A stretch of 64,000 bases of DNA, from positions 310,001 to 374,000 of the forward strand of contig NC_013858.1 in NCBI RefSeq assembly GCF_000010725.1, in the 5' to 3' direction. A program made the position numbers and the translations under genes. The notes below the pieces were generated by a model. It did no database searches. It was given only the letters and a program-made list of their open reading frames with translations, and was not told the origin of the DNA. The stretch comes from Azospirillum sp. B510 (GTDB lineage: Bacteria; Pseudomonadota; Alphaproteobacteria; Azospirillales; Azospirillaceae). Positions 26,211-33,932 of this stretch are shown in pieces (position 1 is the first letter of the stretch; each line of letters opens with the position of its first letter).

Positions 26211-27845
26211 GTGACCTCCAGCACGCCTTACGATGTCCGTGACGCCGAGGTGATCGTCGTCGGCTCCGGCCTTGCCGGGATGACCGCGGCGCTGCGGCTG
26301 GCGCCGCGCGCGGTCACCCTCATCACCAAGACCGCCGGCCTGCCCGGCGGCTCCAGCCTCTACGCCCAGGGCGGCATCGCCGCCGCCGTCGGTCCCGGCG
26401 ACCGGCCGGAGGACCATGCCGCCGACACCATCGCCGCCGGCGCCGGGCTGGTCGATGCGGCGATGGCCGCCCTGCTGACCCGCGACGGCGCCGCCCAGGT
26501 CCGCCGGCTGTTGGAGGACGGCCTGCCCTTCGACCGCGCACCCGACGGCTCGCCGCTGCTGGGCCGCGAGGCCGCCCATGGCGCCGCGCGCATCGTCCAT
26601 GCCGGCGGCGACGCCACCGGCCGCACCCTGGTCACAGCACTGGCCGAGCGGCTGCGCGCCACACCCTCGGTGCGGGTGGAGACCGGCGCCTTCGCCGTCG
26701 ATCTCGTGCTGCGCAACGGCCGGGTCTGCGGCCTGCTGGCCTGCCATGGGCAGGGCTGGGTGCTGCACCGGGCGCCGCGGGTGATCCTGGCGACCGGCGG
26801 CATCGGCGCCGCCTTCGCCCGCACCACCAACCCGGCGGAGGCGACCGGCGACGGGCTGGCCATCGCCGCGCGGGCCGGCGCCCGGCTGGCCGACCTGGAG
26901 TTCGTGCAGTTCCACCCGACCGCGCTCGCCGTCGATGCCGACCCGGTGCCGCTGCTGACCGAGGCCTTGCGCGGCGCCGGCGCCCTGCTGCTCGACCGGA
27001 CCGGCCGGCGCTTCATGCCCGACGAGCATCCGCTGGCGGAGCTGGCGCCACGCGACGTGGTCGCCCGCGCCATCGGCCGGCGCGTCGCGGCGGGGGAGCC
27101 GGTGTTCCTCGACCTGCGCCCGGCGCTGGCCGCCAAGCCCGGCGGCTTCCCCACCGTGCTGGCGCTCTGCGCCGAGCATGGACTAGACCCCTTCGCGGCG
27201 CCGATGCCGGTGGCGCCCGCCGCCCATTACCATATGGGCGGAGTCGTCACCGATGCCGATGGGCGCACCAGCCTGGAGGGGCTATGGGCCTGCGGCGAGG
27301 TCGCCCGCACCGGCGTCCATGGCGCCAACCGGTTGGCGAGCAACTCCCTGCTGGAGGCGCTGGTGTTCGGCGCCCGCGTCGCCCGCGACGTGGCGGAGCG
27401 GCCGCTGGCGCCGCTGCCGCCCTTCGCCCTGCCCCGTCCGCCGGCGGTCGCCGCCGATGTCGGCGATGCCCTGCTCGACGCCATCGGGGCGGAGGGGCGG
27501 ACGGCTCTTTACGAGGGTGCCGGGCTGGTACGCGACGGGCTCGGGCTGCTGGCCGCCCGGCGCAAGCTCGACCGGCTGGCGGCGGCGCTCGACACGCTAC
27601 GCTGTGACGACGGCGATGAGGCCCCGCCCGCCATCATCCGCCGGTGGGGCGAAGCGCGCAACCGGCTGCTGGTCGGCCGGCTGGTCGTCCATGCCGCGCT
27701 GGCGCGGCGCGAGAGCCGCGGCGCCCATTGCCGCGGCGACCATCCCCTGGCCGACCCCGCCTCGACCTCCCGCACCCTGACCCTCAGCGATCTGGCCGGC
27801 ACCGCCGGCCCCCTGCCCGGAGACGCCGCATGCTGCATCCTCTGA
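26211..27845 (+). CDS. nadB: L-aspartate oxidase
   Basis: 544-residue FAD enzyme oxidising L-aspartate to iminoaspartate, the substrate of NadA. It has the dinucleotide motif VIVVGSGLAGMTAALRL, the flavin loop PGGSSLYAQGGIAAA, GREAAHGAARIVHAGGDATG, VQFHPTAL, and GGVVTDADGRTSLEGLWACG. The start is a GTG at 26211 with GGAG upstream. Its final 16 bp overlap nadC, indicating translational coupling. The C-terminal helical domain is complete. Confidence 0.96.
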   Translation: MTSSTPYDVRDAEVIVVGSGLAGMTAALRLAPRAVTLITKTAGLPGGSSLYAQGGIAAAVGPGDRPEDHAADTIAAGAGLVDAAMAALLTRDGAAQVRRLLEDGLPFDRAPDGSPLLGREAAHGAARIVHAGGDATGRTLVTALAERLRATPSVRVETGAFAVDLVLRNGRVCGLLACHGQGWVLHRAPRVILATGGIGAAFARTTNPAEATGDGLAIAARAGARLADLEFVQFHPTALAVDADPVPLLTEALRGAGALLLDRTGRRFMPDEHPLAELAPRDVVARAIGRRVAAGEPVFLDLRPALAAKPGGFPTVLALCAEHGLDPFAAPMPVAPAAHYHMGGVVTDADGRTSLEGLWACGEVARTGVHGANRLASNSLLEALVFGARVARDVAERPLAPLPPFALPRPPAVAADVGDALLDAIGAEGRTALYEGAGLVRDGLGLLAARRKLDRLAAALDTLRCDDGDEAPPAIIRRWGEARNRLLVGRLVVHAALARRESRGAHCRGDHPLADPASTSRTLTLSDLAGTAGPLPGDAACCIL

Positions 27846-28663
27846 CCGTCGAGCCCATCGTCCGCGCCGCCCTGGCCGAGGATCTGGGCCGGGCCGGCGA
27901 CATCACCACCGACAGCATCATCCCGGCTGGCGCGACGGCGACCGCCCGCATCGCCGCCCGCAAGGACGGCCGCGTCGCCGGGCTGGACGCGGCGCTGATC
28001 GCCTTCCGCCTGCTCGACCCGGACATCGCCGTGGCGCTCGAGCGCACCGACGGCGATGACGTTCCTCCCGGCGGCACCATCGCCACCCTGAGTGGCAAGG
28101 CCCGCGCCCTGCTGACGGCGGAGCGCACGGCGCTGAACCTGATGGGCCGGCTGTCCGGCATCGCCACCGCCACCCGCGCCCTGGTGCGCGAGGTCGATGG
28201 GACCAAGGCCCGCATCGTCTGCACCCGCAAGACCACCCCCGGCCTGCGCGTGCTGGAAAAGCACGCGGTGAAGCTGGGCGGCGGCTTCAACCACCGTTTC
28301 GGGCTGGATGACGCCGTGCTGATCAAGGACAACCACATCGCGGTCGCCGGCGGCGTGCGCCCGGCGGTGGAGCGGGTGCGCGCCGCCATCGGCCACATGG
28401 TGAAGGTGGAGGTGGAGGTCGACACGCTCGACCAGCTCGACGAGCTGCTGGGCCTGCCGGTCGATGTCGTGCTGCTCGACAACATGGACCCGGAAACCTT
28501 GCGGCGCGCCGTGCGGATGGTCGACGGCCGGCTGCTGACCGAGGCGTCGGGCAATGTGACGCTCGCCACCGTCCGCGCCATCGCCGAAACCGGCGTCGAC
28601 ATGATCAGCTGCGGCTGGCTGACCCACAGCGCCCCCAACCTGGACCTGGGGCTGGATATGTGA
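27830..28663 (+). CDS. nadC: Nicotinate-nucleotide pyrophosphorylase (carboxylating)
   Basis: 277-residue quinolinate phosphoribosyltransferase, the last step of the quinolinate branch. Motifs: EDLGRAGDITTDSIIP, RIVCTRKTTPGLRVLEKHAV, GGGFNHRFGLDDAVLIKDNH, VEVEVDTLDQL, ASGNVTLATVRAIAETGVD. The ATG at 27830 lies inside the end of nadB. A GC-rich stem-loop follows before the convergent carbonic anhydrase gene. Confidence 0.96.
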   Translation: MLHPLTVEPIVRAALAEDLGRAGDITTDSIIPAGATATARIAARKDGRVAGLDAALIAFRLLDPDIAVALERTDGDDVPPGGTIATLSGKARALLTAERTALNLMGRLSGIATATRALVREVDGTKARIVCTRKTTPGLRVLEKHAVKLGGGFNHRFGLDDAVLIKDNHIAVAGGVRPAVERVRAAIGHMVKVEVEVDTLDQLDELLGLPVDVVLLDNMDPETLRRAVRMVDGRLLTEASGNVTLATVRAIAETGVDMISCGWLTHSAPNLDLGLDM

Positions 28664-28672
28664 AGCCCGCCC

Positions 28673-28713
28673 GCCGGCACTCCCGCTCCCCAACCGGGGG
28701 CGGGGGTGCCGGC
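28673..28713. terminator. Stem-loop between convergent nadC and carbonic anhydrase genes
   Basis: GCCGGCACTCCCGCTCCCC (28673-28691) pairs imperfectly with 28696-28713 around a 4-nt loop. The two genes converge here, so a bidirectional terminator is plausible, but there is no T tract on either side. Confidence 0.45.
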
Positions 28714-28720
28714 CGCGCCG

Positions 28721-29287
28721 TCACGCCGCCAGCGTCTCGACCTTGCCGTCGAGACCCATCATCAGCAGCTCGACCTCCAATTCGGGATGGCGTTGCTTGG
28801 CCATGTCCTTCAGCTTGGTCAGATATTGGCCGTGGACCTCGGTCTCGCGCTTGGGGTCGCCTGCCAGATCCTGATTGAGGAAGGCCTTGTAGGCGCCGCA
28901 GTCACGGTGATCGATGACGACCAGCCGCTTCACATGGTGCAGCTCGCGGGCGATCTCGACCTCGTCCCAGAAGGCCTCGCCCCAGGACGGCTTCTTGTCG
29001 TTCAGCGCGCCAAGGCTGGCGCCCGCCAGAACGATGTGATCGTATTTCTCCTTCAGGCCGCGCCCGTCCATATACTCGGCGACCCGCGCCATCAGCCGGT
29101 AATCCATGCAGGTCAGCAGCAGCGTGTCGACGCCGCCCGCCTGCGCCGGCCGCGTCAGCATCGGGGTCAGCAGCGTCACCCCGGCGCCCAGCGTCGCCAG
29201 CTTCAGAAAGCCGCGGCGCGAATTGTGCGGAGCGTGGCAACAATCATGGCCATGCCCGGCGGACCGATGCGTCGTCAGATCCCTCAT
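28721..29287 (-). CDS. Tat-exported beta-carbonic anhydrase-like protein
   Basis: 188-residue exported protein. The N-terminus has a twin-arginine signal (NSRRGFLKLATLGAGVTLLT, R24-R25) with cleavage near AQA at residue 50. The mature part has the beta-carbonic anhydrase zinc site: C60-x-D62-x-R64 in LLTCMDYR and H127-x2-C130 in IDHRDCGAYK. It is shorter than typical beta enzymes, but the ligand set and Asp/Arg dyad are intact. The start at 29287 has GGGAGG 7 bp upstream; an N-terminal HGHDCCH stretch before the Tat motif could bind metal. It would act in the periplasm, folded with its metal before export. Activity is inferred. Confidence 0.82.
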   Translation of the reverse strand: MRDLTTHRSAGHGHDCCHAPHNSRRGFLKLATLGAGVTLLTPMLTRPAQAGGVDTLLLTCMDYRLMARVAEYMDGRGLKEKYDHIVLAGASLGALNDKKPSWGEAFWDEVEIARELHHVKRLVVIDHRDCGAYKAFLNQDLAGDPKRETEVHGQYLTKLKDMAKQRHPELEVELLMMGLDGKVETLAA

Positions 29288-29531
29288 AAAGCCCTCCCTG
29301 ATTTGTCGATCAGGCGGAGGGTAATCGCGACTTAAGGGAAACTCCATCCACAAGGTTCATCAGTAGGGATTTCCCGTATCGCAGAAAAACATACTATCTT
29401 TACGGTCCAATCCATATTTTCTTTCCAATCTATGCAGCACATTGACGGCATATCCATGAAATCTTGATAATCTTCCATGCAGAAAACTGCGGACCCTTGG
29501 CAATCCTTGGAAAACCCACTGGAAACGAAAT
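29288..29531. other. Intergenic stretch without a convincing gene
   Basis: The section 29345-29520 is AT-rich compared with its surroundings. Two minus-strand frames exist (one reading MAHFVSSGFSKDCQGS) but neither has a good ribosome-binding site or protein-like composition. It is the upstream region of the exported carbonic anhydrase gene and likely holds its promoter. Confidence 0.4.
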
Positions 29532-29559
29532 GGGCCACCCCGTTTCAAGGGGGCGGCCC
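29532..29559 (-). terminator. Terminator of the small secreted peptide gene
   Basis: GGGCCACCCC and GGGGGCGGCCC form a GC-rich stem with a 7-nt loop. On the minus strand it runs into ATTTCGTTTCC. It lies 41 bp after the stop of the 59-residue gene. Confidence 0.5.
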
Positions 29560-29600
29560 GTTCCAGGCATGGGCGTATCCCGGTCGTCAGCGTTCGGCCG

Positions 29601-29780
29601 TCACCCGCCGCGCGTGCTGCTCGGCGCCGGTGTTCCGACCGATCCAACGGTGCTGGAGGCCGGCGGCGGCGATGCGCTCGCGCTGTGGTTGGGCGAACAA
29701 TCCGCGTTGGCGATCCCAGCCGTCAGGAGAGTGGCGAGACCGAACAAAGCGGCGACGACCGGACTGGCTCCATGAGACAT
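29601..29780 (-). CDS. Small secreted Ser/Ala/Pro-rich peptide
   Basis: A 59-residue protein preceded by a perfect AAAGGAGGTGATCC ribosome-binding site 2-3 bases longer than usual, at ideal spacing. Residues 1-26 form a signal peptide (MSHGASPVVAALFGLATLLT, then AGIANA, cleavage before DCS). The mature part is about 33 residues, starts with a single Cys and is rich in Ser, Pro, Ala and Gly (HSASASPPPASSTVGSVG). Alternatively the Cys after ANAD could reflect a loose lipobox, but the motif is not standard. No family recognised. The longer frame start at 29861 is rejected on the ribosome-binding site. Confidence 0.55.
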   Translation of the reverse strand: MSHGASPVVAALFGLATLLTAGIANADCSPNHSASASPPPASSTVGSVGTPAPSSTRGG

Positions 29781-29913
29781 TGGATCACCTCCTTTCTGAA
29801 ACGTTGCGACCATCATCAGATTGACACAGTAGGACAGTTGGTCAATGGCCGACTCGAACATTGACGATGCCGTCTCCCAATCGTACAGGCTTTGACCTTG
29901 ACCCGGAGTATGC

Positions 29914-31086
29914 TTATCGGGTTCCCAGCAGCCCGCTCATGGTGGCGAACAGTTCCGACTTCGCTTCGAAGCCGACGCCCGGCAGATCGGGCAGACGCAC
30001 CCGGCCATCCTCCACCGCGATGCCGTCGGCGAAGCCGCAGAAGGGCTTGAAGACGTCAGGGTAGGATTCGTTGCCGCCCAGATGCAGGCCGGCGGCGATG
30101 TTCAGCGACATCTGATGACCGCCATGCGGCACCACCCGCCGGCTGGACCAGCCGTTCTCCTTCAGCATGTCCAGCGTGCGCAGATACTCGACCAGCCCAT
30201 AGCTCAGCGCGCAGTCGAACTGCAACCAGTCACGGTCGGGCCGCATGCCGCCATGGCGGATCAGGTTGCGGGCGTCCTGGTGGGAGAACAGATTCTCGCC
30301 GGTCGCCATCGGGCGGTCATAATGCTTGGCGAGTTCGGCCTGCAACGCATAGTCCAGCGGGTCGCCGGCCTCCTCGTACCAGAACAGGCCGTAGGGCTTC
30401 AGCGCCTCCCCGTAGGCGATGGCGGTGTCGATGTCGAAGCGGCCGTTGGCGTCGACGCACAGATTGTCGCCCGACCCGACCACCTCCAGCACCGCGTCGA
30501 TGCGCCGCAGATCCTCCGCCAGCGGGGCGCCGCCGATCTTCATCTTCACGACCCTGTAGCCGCGGTCGCGGTAGCTGCGCATCTCGTCCTGAAGCGCCTT
30601 CACATCCTTGCCGGGATAGTAATAGCCGCCGGCGGCATAGACCCAGACGCCGTCATCGGCCACCCCGCCGCGGAACCGGTCGGCCAGCAGGCGGTAGAGC
30701 GGAACGCCGGCGATCTTGGCCACGGCGTCCCACACCGCCATGTCGATGGTGCCGACGGCGACCGACCGTTCGCCATGGCCGCCCGGCTTCTCGTTGGTCA
30801 TCAGCCGGGTCCAGATGCGGAACGGGTCGAGATTTTCGCCGGTCTCGTCCAGCAGGCTGTCGGGGGCCGCCGACATCAGCCGGGGAATGAAGCGCTCGCG
30901 CAGCAGTCCGCCGGCGGCATAGCGGCCGTTGGAGTTGAAGCCGTAGCCGATCACCGGCTTGCCGTCGCGCACCACGTCGGTGACGACCGCGACGACGCTG
31001 CAGGTCATCTGGCTGAAATCGATGAAGGCGTTGGCGATGTCGGACTTGATGCCGGCGGTCTGCTCGCGGATTTCGACGATGCGCAT
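29914..31086 (-). CDS. tarD: D(-)-tartrate dehydratase
   Basis: 390-residue enolase-superfamily enzyme matching the Bradyrhizobium TarD family, which dehydrates D-tartrate to oxaloacetate. Diagnostic stretches are VVTDVVRDGKPVIGYGFNSN, NEKPGGHGERSVAVGTIDMA and YAAGGYYYPGK. Catalytic and Mg ligands are visible: K181/K183 in VVKMKIGG, D212 in CVDANGRFD, E238 or E239 in WYEEAGDP, E264 in ATGENLF and H321/H324 in PHGGHQM. The start at 31086 follows AGAGGAA. A LysR gene diverges from it and is the likely regulator. Confidence 0.9.
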   Translation of the reverse strand: MRIVEIREQTAGIKSDIANAFIDFSQMTCSVVAVVTDVVRDGKPVIGYGFNSNGRYAAGGLLRERFIPRLMSAAPDSLLDETGENLDPFRIWTRLMTNEKPGGHGERSVAVGTIDMAVWDAVAKIAGVPLYRLLADRFRGGVADDGVWVYAAGGYYYPGKDVKALQDEMRSYRDRGYRVVKMKIGGAPLAEDLRRIDAVLEVVGSGDNLCVDANGRFDIDTAIAYGEALKPYGLFWYEEAGDPLDYALQAELAKHYDRPMATGENLFSHQDARNLIRHGGMRPDRDWLQFDCALSYGLVEYLRTLDMLKENGWSSRRVVPHGGHQMSLNIAAGLHLGGNESYPDVFKPFCGFADGIAVEDGRVRLPDLPGVGFEAKSELFATMSGLLGTR

Positions 31087-31165
31087 GGCGGTTCCTCTCG
31101 CAGCGTGGTGGCGCGTTTCGTGCCGGCACTGTAGGGATGGGGAAGGCCGCCGGGCCAATGCCAAG

Positions 31166-31191
31166 GCCGGAACGCATCATGCGGGTTCGGC
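31166..31191. promoter_or_regulatory. Candidate LysR operator between tarD and lysR
   Basis: GCCGGAACGCAT and ATGCGGGTTCGGC form an interrupted dyad centred on CGCAT-C-ATGCG. It lies 80-105 bp upstream of tarD and about 55-80 bp upstream of the LysR gene, where LysR proteins normally bind. Confidence 0.4.
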
Positions 31192-31244
31192 ATAGGGCGC
31201 CCAGAGGGACGGGACGGGCCGGCAGACGTGACGAAGATTGGGCG

Positions 31245-32237
31245 ATGGAACTCTCCTGGCTCGACGATTTCCTGGCGCTGGTGGATTGCGGCAATTTCTC
31301 CCGCGCCGCCGATGCGCGCCATCTGACCCAGCCGGCCTTCAGCCGCCGCATCCGCGCGCTGGAGGATTGGGCCGGCACCCCGCTGTTCGACCGCAGCGCC
31401 CAGCCGGTGACCCTGACCGAGGCCGGACGGCGCTTCCGCCCCTTCGCCGACGAAACCGTCCGCCGCCTGCTTCAGGGCCGGGAGGAGGCCCGGCTCGCCG
31501 CCCAGTCGGAGGCCGCGACCCTGCGCTTCGCCGCCACCCACGCGCTGTCGCTGACCTTCTTCCCCTCCTGGCTCAGGGCGCTGGAGGCGCGGGCGCGGCT
31601 CGGGGCCATCACCCTGTCTTCGGACAGCATGGAGGCTTGCGAGCGGCTGATGCTCGCCGGTCAAGCGCAGTTCCTGCTCTGCCATGCCCATCCGGCGGCG
31701 GCGGGGCGGCTGGAGGCGGAGTCCTTCCGTTCGGTCGTCGTCGGCGGGGACCGTCTGCTGGCGGTGACGGCGCCCGACGCCGACGGGCGGCCCCGCCATC
31801 TGCTGACCGACGGCGAGGCCAGGCCGCTGCCCCACCTGTCCTACAGCCGCGAATCCGGCATGGGCCGCATCCTTGAGGCGGTGCGGGCGGCGCGGCCGCT
31901 TCCCGGCGCTCTCGACACCGTCTTCACCTCCCACCTCGCGGCGGTTCTGCGCACCCTGGCCCGCGACGGGCGCGGCGTGGCCTGGCTGCCGGAAAGCCTG
32001 ATCGCCGAGGATCTGGCCCGCGGTTCGCTGGTTCGCGCCGGGGTGCCGGCGGGCGACGAGCGCTGGACCGTGCCGGTGCAGATCCGGCTGGTCCGTCCCC
32101 GCGCCCGCCAGAGCAAGGCGGCCGAGACTTTCTGGACGCTGGCGGTCGAGGCCGCCCTGTGGCGCAACGCCGAGTCGGCGGCGGAGCCCGCCGCCCCGGT
32201 TGCCAGAGCCGAATCGACCATCGAAGAAGAGTTGTGA
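31245..32237 (+). CDS. LysR family regulator (likely of tarD)
   Basis: 330-residue LysR-type regulator with the N-terminal winged helix (ELSWLDDFLALVDCGNFSRA, HLTQPAFSRRIRALEDW) and a C-terminal effector domain (RFAATHALSLTFFPSWL). The ATG at 31245 gives the usual LysR N-terminus; the upstream in-frame start at 31137 adds an unrelated basic leader. Divergent arrangement with tarD across 158 bp suggests control of D-tartrate or related hydroxy-acid use. The last 25 residues (SAAEPAAPVARAESTIEEEL) are a non-conserved tail. Confidence 0.9.
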   Translation: MELSWLDDFLALVDCGNFSRAADARHLTQPAFSRRIRALEDWAGTPLFDRSAQPVTLTEAGRRFRPFADETVRRLLQGREEARLAAQSEAATLRFAATHALSLTFFPSWLRALEARARLGAITLSSDSMEACERLMLAGQAQFLLCHAHPAAAGRLEAESFRSVVVGGDRLLAVTAPDADGRPRHLLTDGEARPLPHLSYSRESGMGRILEAVRAARPLPGALDTVFTSHLAAVLRTLARDGRGVAWLPESLIAEDLARGSLVRAGVPAGDERWTVPVQIRLVRPRARQSKAAETFWTLAVEAALWRNAESAAEPAAPVARAESTIEEEL

Positions 32238-32475
32238 GCGCCCGGCGCCAAGTCGCTTTGATCATTGACATTCCCGAAATCGGCTGTCCGGCCGCGCGAT
32301 TTCTCTGGCGCTACCCCGTCCGATCGGGCAAAATTTGCCTAGTCGGAGTGAAGCCGGGCTCCGACGCGGCCGGTCCGGACCCAAGCGGTTCGATGACCGG
32401 TGTCCCGCATCGTCGCCGATGCATCGTTCGCCGGCTTGTCCAAGAAGCGTCGCGTCAGCGGCCGGAGGAACGATC

Positions 32476-32706
32476 ATGGGTGTCAGCAGCATCGGTGGAA
32501 TCGGCGGCTATCAGCAGCAGCCCTACGCCACCCCGTTAAGCAGCGGCCCGGCCGCGGCGCAGCGGTCCACCTCTCCCGTCGAATCCGCCCAGGAAGACCA
32601 GACCGAGCGTGACCGCCGCCAGCAGGAGGCGCAAACGGTACAGAGCGGGTCCAGCGGCGGCAACACGACCCCGACACGCGGCCAGAACCTGAACATCTCG
32701 GTCTGA
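32476..32706 (+). CDS. Small Gln/Ser-rich hypothetical protein
   Basis: 76-residue hydrophilic, probably disordered protein (MGVSSIGGIGGYQQQPYATP, then a Glu/Arg/Gln-rich helix VESAQEDQTERDRRQQEA and a polar tail). A GGAGGA site lies at good spacing before the ATG at 32476. No family recognised. The next gene, 132 bp on in the same direction, starts with a similar MxxxGVSS pattern and is FlaG-like, so a flagellar association is possible but speculative. Confidence 0.55.
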   Translation: MGVSSIGGIGGYQQQPYATPLSSGPAAAQRSTSPVESAQEDQTERDRRQQEAQTVQSGSSGGNTTPTRGQNLNISV

Positions 32707-32838
32707 TCCGCACCGGATCGTCCGGATCGGATCGCAAGGGCCAAGGCGGCGGGGAGACGGCAGCGGGACAGCGCCCAGACTGGGAGCGGCCCCAAGGAAC
32801 AACGCCTGGAGAGCGGGCAGGAAGGGCGGGAGGCAGCG

Positions 32839-33474
32839 ATGGAGATCCGTGGCGTTTCCAGCACGACGGCAGTCCGCTCCGCCGCTTATCAGCCGACGGA
32901 GTCCGGCGCCGCTTCCCAATCCGGCGCCGCCGAGGCCTCCGTCACCAAACAGCCCGGTGGTGTCGCCACGGGAGCCGAAAAGGCGTCGGGCAGCGGCTAC
33001 ATCAGCCCCTTTATGCGCTATGATCAGGGCGCACGGGTGGCTGTGCTCTATTTCCGCGATTTCGACACCGGCGAAACCCAGGACCAGATCCCGTCCCAGC
33101 GCGTGGTGGAGGAATATCGCCGCACCGCCAGCCGGTTGACCCAGGAAAACGTGCAGGGGAAAATGGCGGGATCGCAAACCGCCGCGAAATCCTCGCCGAA
33201 CTCCTCGACGACTTCCGCGCCGGGCAACTCCAGCGACGGGGCCGGGTCGGCACCCGGTGGCGGCGTCAGCCCGGCGGGGAGCGCGGCCGGGTCGGCCGCC
33301 CCTGCCTCCCTTGCCGTTTCCTTCGCCAGCGGCGCGGGCGGCGGCGCAGCCATCGGCACCAGCTCCGGCGCGTCCCCGCTGGCATCCGCTCAGACGGGCG
33401 GCGGTGCCGCTCCGTCAACGACCGGCGGCTCCTATGGCGGTTCGCCGGGCGGTCTGGTTTCGGTGACCGTCTGA
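32839..33474 (+). CDS. FlaG-like protein with long low-complexity tail
   Basis: 211-residue protein. Residues about 55-100 (RYDQGARVAVLYFRDFDTGE, QDQIPSQRVVEEYRR) match the FlaG pattern of paired strands with D-x-TGE and QIPS. Flanks are disordered: a Ser/Ala-rich N-terminus and a C-terminal 100 residues made almost only of Ser, Ala, Gly, Pro and Thr (SAPGGGVSPAGSAAGSAAPA). FlaG proteins are encoded with flagellin genes and modulate filament length; here fliJ-fliI are next door, convergent. Confidence in the FlaG relationship is moderate because only the short core matches. Confidence 0.6.
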   Translation: MEIRGVSSTTAVRSAAYQPTESGAASQSGAAEASVTKQPGGVATGAEKASGSGYISPFMRYDQGARVAVLYFRDFDTGETQDQIPSQRVVEEYRRTASRLTQENVQGKMAGSQTAAKSSPNSSTTSAPGNSSDGAGSAPGGGVSPAGSAAGSAAPASLAVSFASGAGGGAAIGTSSGASPLASAQTGGGAAPSTTGGSYGGSPGGLVSVTV

Positions 33475-33497
33475 TCGGACCGGCCTGACAAACAGGC

Positions 33498-33932
33498 TCA
33501 TCCCCCCGCCGTCTCCTCCTCCGCCTGACGGCGCCGGAAGCCGACCAGCGCGGTCTCGTCCAGCATCGCGGCCTCCTTGCGCTTCAACTTGTCGCGCTCG
33601 CGCTTCAGCCGTTCCTCTTCCGCCAGCTCATAGCGCTTCAGTTCCTGGAAGGCCTCGGCCATCTCGTCGGTGGCGATGCTGATCTGCGCCTCGACCTGGG
33701 CCAGCGATTCGCCGAGCTTGCGGCCACGCTCCATCGCCGCCTGGGCGAAGTTGGAATAGGTGAAGGAAACGGAGAAATCCTCACGCACGGTTTCCTGTTC
33801 GTGCGTGATCTCCTGCTTCACCTTCTCGATCTCGTTGCGCAGCCGGTCGGCCAGCGTGTGGAGTTCCGCGAGGACGCGACGCTTCTCGTCCAGATGCAGC
33901 TTCTGTAGGCGGATGATCGTCTTCAGGCTCAT
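33498..33932 (-). CDS. fliJ: Flagellar export protein FliJ
   Basis: 144-residue almost entirely coiled-coil protein (MSLKTIIRLQKLHLDEKRRV, EIEKVKQEITHEQETVRED) of the FliJ family. FliJ sits in the FliI hexamer as a central stalk and escorts chaperones in flagellar type III export. Assignment rests on coiled-coil form, length and position: its start overlaps the fliI stop as ATGA. Primary sequence is poorly conserved in this family. Confidence 0.85.
   Translation of the reverse strand: MSLKTIIRLQKLHLDEKRRVLAELHTLADRLRNEIEKVKQEITHEQETVREDFSVSFTYSNFAQAAMERGRKLGESLAQVEAQISIATDEMAEAFQELKRYELAEEERLKRERDKLKRKEAAMLDETALVGFRRRQAEEETAGG

Noticed and set aside
29332..29538. Minus-strand frame MAHFVSSGFSKDCQGS in the AT-rich spacer
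   Set aside because: No ribosome-binding site, odd Cys/Met/Asp composition and no protein-like pattern; it also runs through a probable terminator.
29822..29855. TTGA...TCAA pair upstream of the small secreted peptide
   Set aside because: The two halves are 17 bp apart, not 6, so it does not fit an FNR-family site.
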